Shown here: positions 7,075 through 8,384 of the stretch, in pieces
Layout: each line of letters opens with the position of its first letter
How positions within the stretch are numbered: the first letter of the stretch is position 1
Source of the DNA: an uncultured Brachyspira sp.
GTDB taxonomy: Bacteria; Spirochaetota; Brachyspiria; Brachyspirales; Brachyspiraceae
Direction: 5' to 3'
Assembly: GCA_934725655.1 (NCBI GenBank)
Contig: CAKVCJ010000070.1
Location: forward strand, 1-8,384
DNA: 8,384 nt
Position numbers and translations under genes: made by a program
The notes under the pieces: generated by a model
Databases searched by the model: none
Seen by the model: the letters and a program-made list of their open reading frames with translations, nothing else
What the model was told of the DNA's origin: nothing

Positions 7075-7076
7075 TG
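7057..7076 (+). promoter_or_regulatory. Strong ribosome binding site and TAATG stop-start overlap
   Basis: AAGGAGG at 7057-7063 lies 10 bases before ATG 7074-7076. The ATPase stop TAA (7072-7074) shares its last A with this ATG. The site fixes the toxin start and implies translational coupling, so the ATPase and toxin are made together. Confidence 0.8.
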
Positions 7077-7784
7077 GTTTCAGAAACTATTGCTACAATT
7101 TTAAAAGAAGTCGGTAAAATTTCCGAAACTGCAATAAAAGAACTACCAAAAGACAAAATAGAAAATATCAAGTCTGCTGGAGACGGAGTTTTAGCGAAGT
7201 TGGACGACATTAAAAATTTGACTCCCGAGAAATTAAAAATGCAAGCGGAAGAAAATATTACCAAAAAACAAACGGAAGATAATTCTGATGCAAACGAGAG
7301 TATAAATATTAAGGAACTCACAGATGAAGAAAAAAGAAAAATTAAAAAAGAAACTGGTTGGTCTGACGAAATCATTAACCGTATCAATTCTATGGAACAG
7401 TATGAAATATATAAAAATGCTGAATTGGTTGAAGCAGATATTAATGGTCGAAAAGTTTTGATAAAAAAAGATATTGATTTAGATTATAAAGACCCGAAAA
7501 CTGGAGAAACAAATAGAGAGAGAATGGAAAAAGGGCGTTCTCCAATAGATAGTAAAACGGGAGAGAAAATAGAACTTCATCATATGGGACAAGAATTCGA
7601 TTCTCCATTTGCAGAATTATTAGAAAATAGCGAGCATGGGGACGGAAATCATAAGACTTTGCACCCTAAAGATAAAGATAGTTTCAGAAATGATAAAGAA
7701 AAAGAAATAGAATATAATAAACAGAAAGCGGAACATTGGAAAACAAGATTAAATCAATTAGAAAAAATAAATAAGGAGATATAA
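7074..7784 (+). CDS. Polymorphic-toxin-type nuclease with C-terminal LHH (HNH/EndoVII superfamily) domain
   Basis: The 236-residue protein has a helical, charged N-terminal region (1 to about 85) of unknown role. A module beginning ETGWSDEIINRI (93-104) follows, continuing through the segment EYEIYKNAELVEADINGRK. This leads into the nuclease core: LHH at 168-170 followed by MGQ, then H188, H193 and H197 (LH near 196-197). The TGWSDEII...EINGRK...ELHH.GQ...H...LH pattern is characteristic of LHH-type toxins of the HNH/EndoVII treble-clef superfamily, which cleave DNA (or RNA) with a metal held by the histidines. The protein is much shorter than typical filament-type polymorphic toxins and has no signal peptide, RHS repeats or recognisable secretion domain, so any export must use another signal. 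It is one base overlapped with the ATPase gene and 4 bases from the SUKH gene, which fits a toxin-immunity pair. The LHH assignment is confident; the delivery route is inferred. Confidence 0.87.
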   Translation: MVSETIATILKEVGKISETAIKELPKDKIENIKSAGDGVLAKLDDIKNLTPEKLKMQAEENITKKQTEDNSDANESINIKELTDEEKRKIKKETGWSDEIINRINSMEQYEIYKNAELVEADINGRKVLIKKDIDLDYKDPKTGETNRERMEKGRSPIDSKTGEKIELHHMGQEFDSPFAELLENSEHGDGNHKTLHPKDKDSFRNDKEKEIEYNKQKAEHWKTRLNQLEKINKEI

Positions 7785-7791
7785 TAAAATG
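7773..7791 (+). promoter_or_regulatory. Ribosome binding site and start of the immunity gene
   Basis: AAGGAG at 7773-7778, within the last codons of the toxin gene, lies 10 bases before the ATG at 7789-7791. The toxin stop is at 7782-7784. This places toxin and immunity translation in immediate succession. Confidence 0.75.
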
Positions 7792-8196
7792 GATATTAAA
7801 GAATTTGTAGAAAAAAATAATTTAGAAAAATGTAAAAATCTTATTAAAGTTGAACAACTTAATAATATAGAAAAAGAAATAAAAATTAAATTTGGAAACG
7901 AATTAAAAAAATATATTTTAGAATACGGCTATTTAGCTTATGAATATATTGAGTTATACGGGATTAATTCTAAACAGGGAATCGAATCCGATATGGTAAA
8001 ACAAACATTATATTTGCATAAATATTTTCCAAAAACTATAAATTATATAGCCGTTGAAAATCTGGGAGATGGAAATTACTATATTGTAGACAACAAGGAT
8101 AACATATACAAATATATTTCAGAAGAAGATAAAATTGTTGACATGCAATTGAAATTATTTAAATATATTATGAATAGATTTAACGAGATACTTTAA
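7789..8196 (+). CDS. SUKH superfamily (SMI1/KNR4-like) immunity protein
   Basis: The 135 residues show the SUKH pattern. An N-terminal helix and strand lead to FGNELKKYILEYGYLAYEYI (about residues 37-56), then ELYGI. Near the C-terminal half is AVENLGDGNYYIVDNKDNIY (E90, G93-D94-G95, Y97-Y98, V100-D101), the conserved strand pair of the family. The YLAYEYIELYGI...QGIESDMVK stretch resembles the SUKH-5 branch, but I cannot confirm the subfamily. SUKH proteins are cytoplasmic immunity factors that bind and block many nuclease toxins, including HNH-type ones. Position directly after the LHH toxin gene, 4 bases apart on the same strand, supports that role here. No signal peptide or membrane segment is present. 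The next gene follows 111 bases later with its own candidate promoter. Confidence 0.85.
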   Translation: MDIKEFVEKNNLEKCKNLIKVEQLNNIEKEIKIKFGNELKKYILEYGYLAYEYIELYGINSKQGIESDMVKQTLYLHKYFPKTINYIAVENLGDGNYYIVDNKDNIYKYISEEDKIVDMQLKLFKYIMNRFNEIL

Positions 8197-8239
8197 TATA
8201 AATTATGAAAATAAAAAGCCCGAATAATTAAATTTACGG

Positions 8240-8289
8240 TATAATATTTTAGTCGTTAATAATGATAAATTATTGACGGCTAAATATTA
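8240..8289 (+). promoter_or_regulatory. Candidate -10 box overlapping a long imperfect inverted repeat (possible operator)
   Basis: TATAAT at 8240-8245 is a good -10 box, but no clear -35 box is present near 8217-8222. From 8242-8263 and 8269-8289 the sequence forms an imperfect inverted repeat of about 21 pairs with a 5-base loop at 8264-8268. It has one bulged base and two G-U pairs when written as RNA. Transcription from the TATAAT would start inside the left arm. The site could be an operator or a 5' leader hairpin controlling the next gene. It is not followed by a T run, so a terminator is less likely. Confidence 0.5.
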
Positions 8290-8307
8290 TTATTTAAGGA
8301 GATATTT

Positions 8308-8384
8308 ATGTTTTATAATGAATTTGACAAAACTGTCGATTATTTTTATAAATGTAATACTTGCGGAAAATTATTTATTTCGGA
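8308..8384 (+). CDS. Partial gene, N terminus with a CxxC zinc-ribbon-like pair (3' end outside window)
   Basis: ATG at 8308 follows AAGGAG at 8296-8301, and the frame is open to the right edge (25 full codons). The residues begin MFYNEFDKTVDYFYKCNTCG, then KLFIS. The C-N-T-C pair followed by GK looks like the first half of a zinc ribbon or knuckle, but a second Cys pair would lie outside the window. No family can be named. It is on the same strand as the toxin operon but has its own candidate promoter and inverted repeat, so it may be a separate unit or another immunity or accessory gene. Confidence 0.65.
   Translation, partial: MFYNEFDKTVDYFYKCNTCGKLFIS

Noticed and set aside
7067..7387. 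- strand open frame of 106 codons opposite the toxin N terminus
   Set aside because: Antisense of the toxin gene; composition is typical of antisense frames and there is no initiation signal.
8205..8231. Nine-codon mini-ORF between the SUKH gene and the next promoter
   Set aside because: It has no ribosome binding site and precedes the candidate promoter, so it is unlikely to be translated or to act as a leader peptide.

Overview
The window is strongly AT-rich (roughly a quarter G+C by eye). It uses AGA/ATA/TTA-type codons and clear AAGGAG ribosome binding sites, and every supported gene is on the + strand. The composition and the mix of genes (ADP-ribosylglycohydrolase, dynamin-like GTPases, nuclease toxin with SUKH immunity) fit a low-GC host-associated bacterium. 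Brachyspira is my best guess, with Fusobacteria or low-GC Firmicutes as alternatives; this is inferred from style, not from a marker gene. No rRNA, tRNA, CRISPR array or transposase was seen. No gene-free stretch exceeds about 110 bases.

Left part (1-3792): The window opens in the C-terminal end of an ADP-ribosylglycohydrolase (1-230). A 33-nt perfect AT-only palindrome follows (246-278). Next is a frameshifted, truncated remnant of a dynamin-like GTPase (326-576). The intact dynamin-like gene follows (588-3074). Its frame has about 200 extra N-terminal codons of unknown function, and a good internal ribosome binding site and ATG lie at 1176-1190, exactly where the remnant's own start aligns. 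The stop at 3072-3074 looks premature: 38 in-frame codons of coiled-coil-like sequence follow and end 11 nt inside the next gene. That next gene (3181-3792) encodes a small protein with a two-helix membrane hairpin, a plausible membrane partner of the GTPase.

Right part (3793-8196): An intergenic region with a run of 13 T inside a candidate promoter precedes a three-gene operon. The genes are a 1056-residue HerA/DUF87-type ATPase (3904-7074), a 236-residue protein ending in an LHH-type HNH nuclease domain (7074-7784), and a SUKH/SMI1-KNR4 immunity protein (7789-8196). The ATPase and toxin genes overlap by one base (TAATG), and toxin and immunity genes are 4 bases apart. The simplest reading is a polymorphic-toxin cassette: the nuclease attacks nucleic acid of rival cells, the SUKH protein protects the producer, and the hexameric ATPase may export or handle the toxin. 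A HerA-plus-nuclease defence system is the main alternative.

Right edge (8197-8384): A TATAAT box overlaps a long imperfect inverted repeat (8242-8289) just upstream of a gene cut by the window end, whose N terminus carries a CxxC zinc-ribbon-like pair. The arrangement suggests a separately regulated gene.
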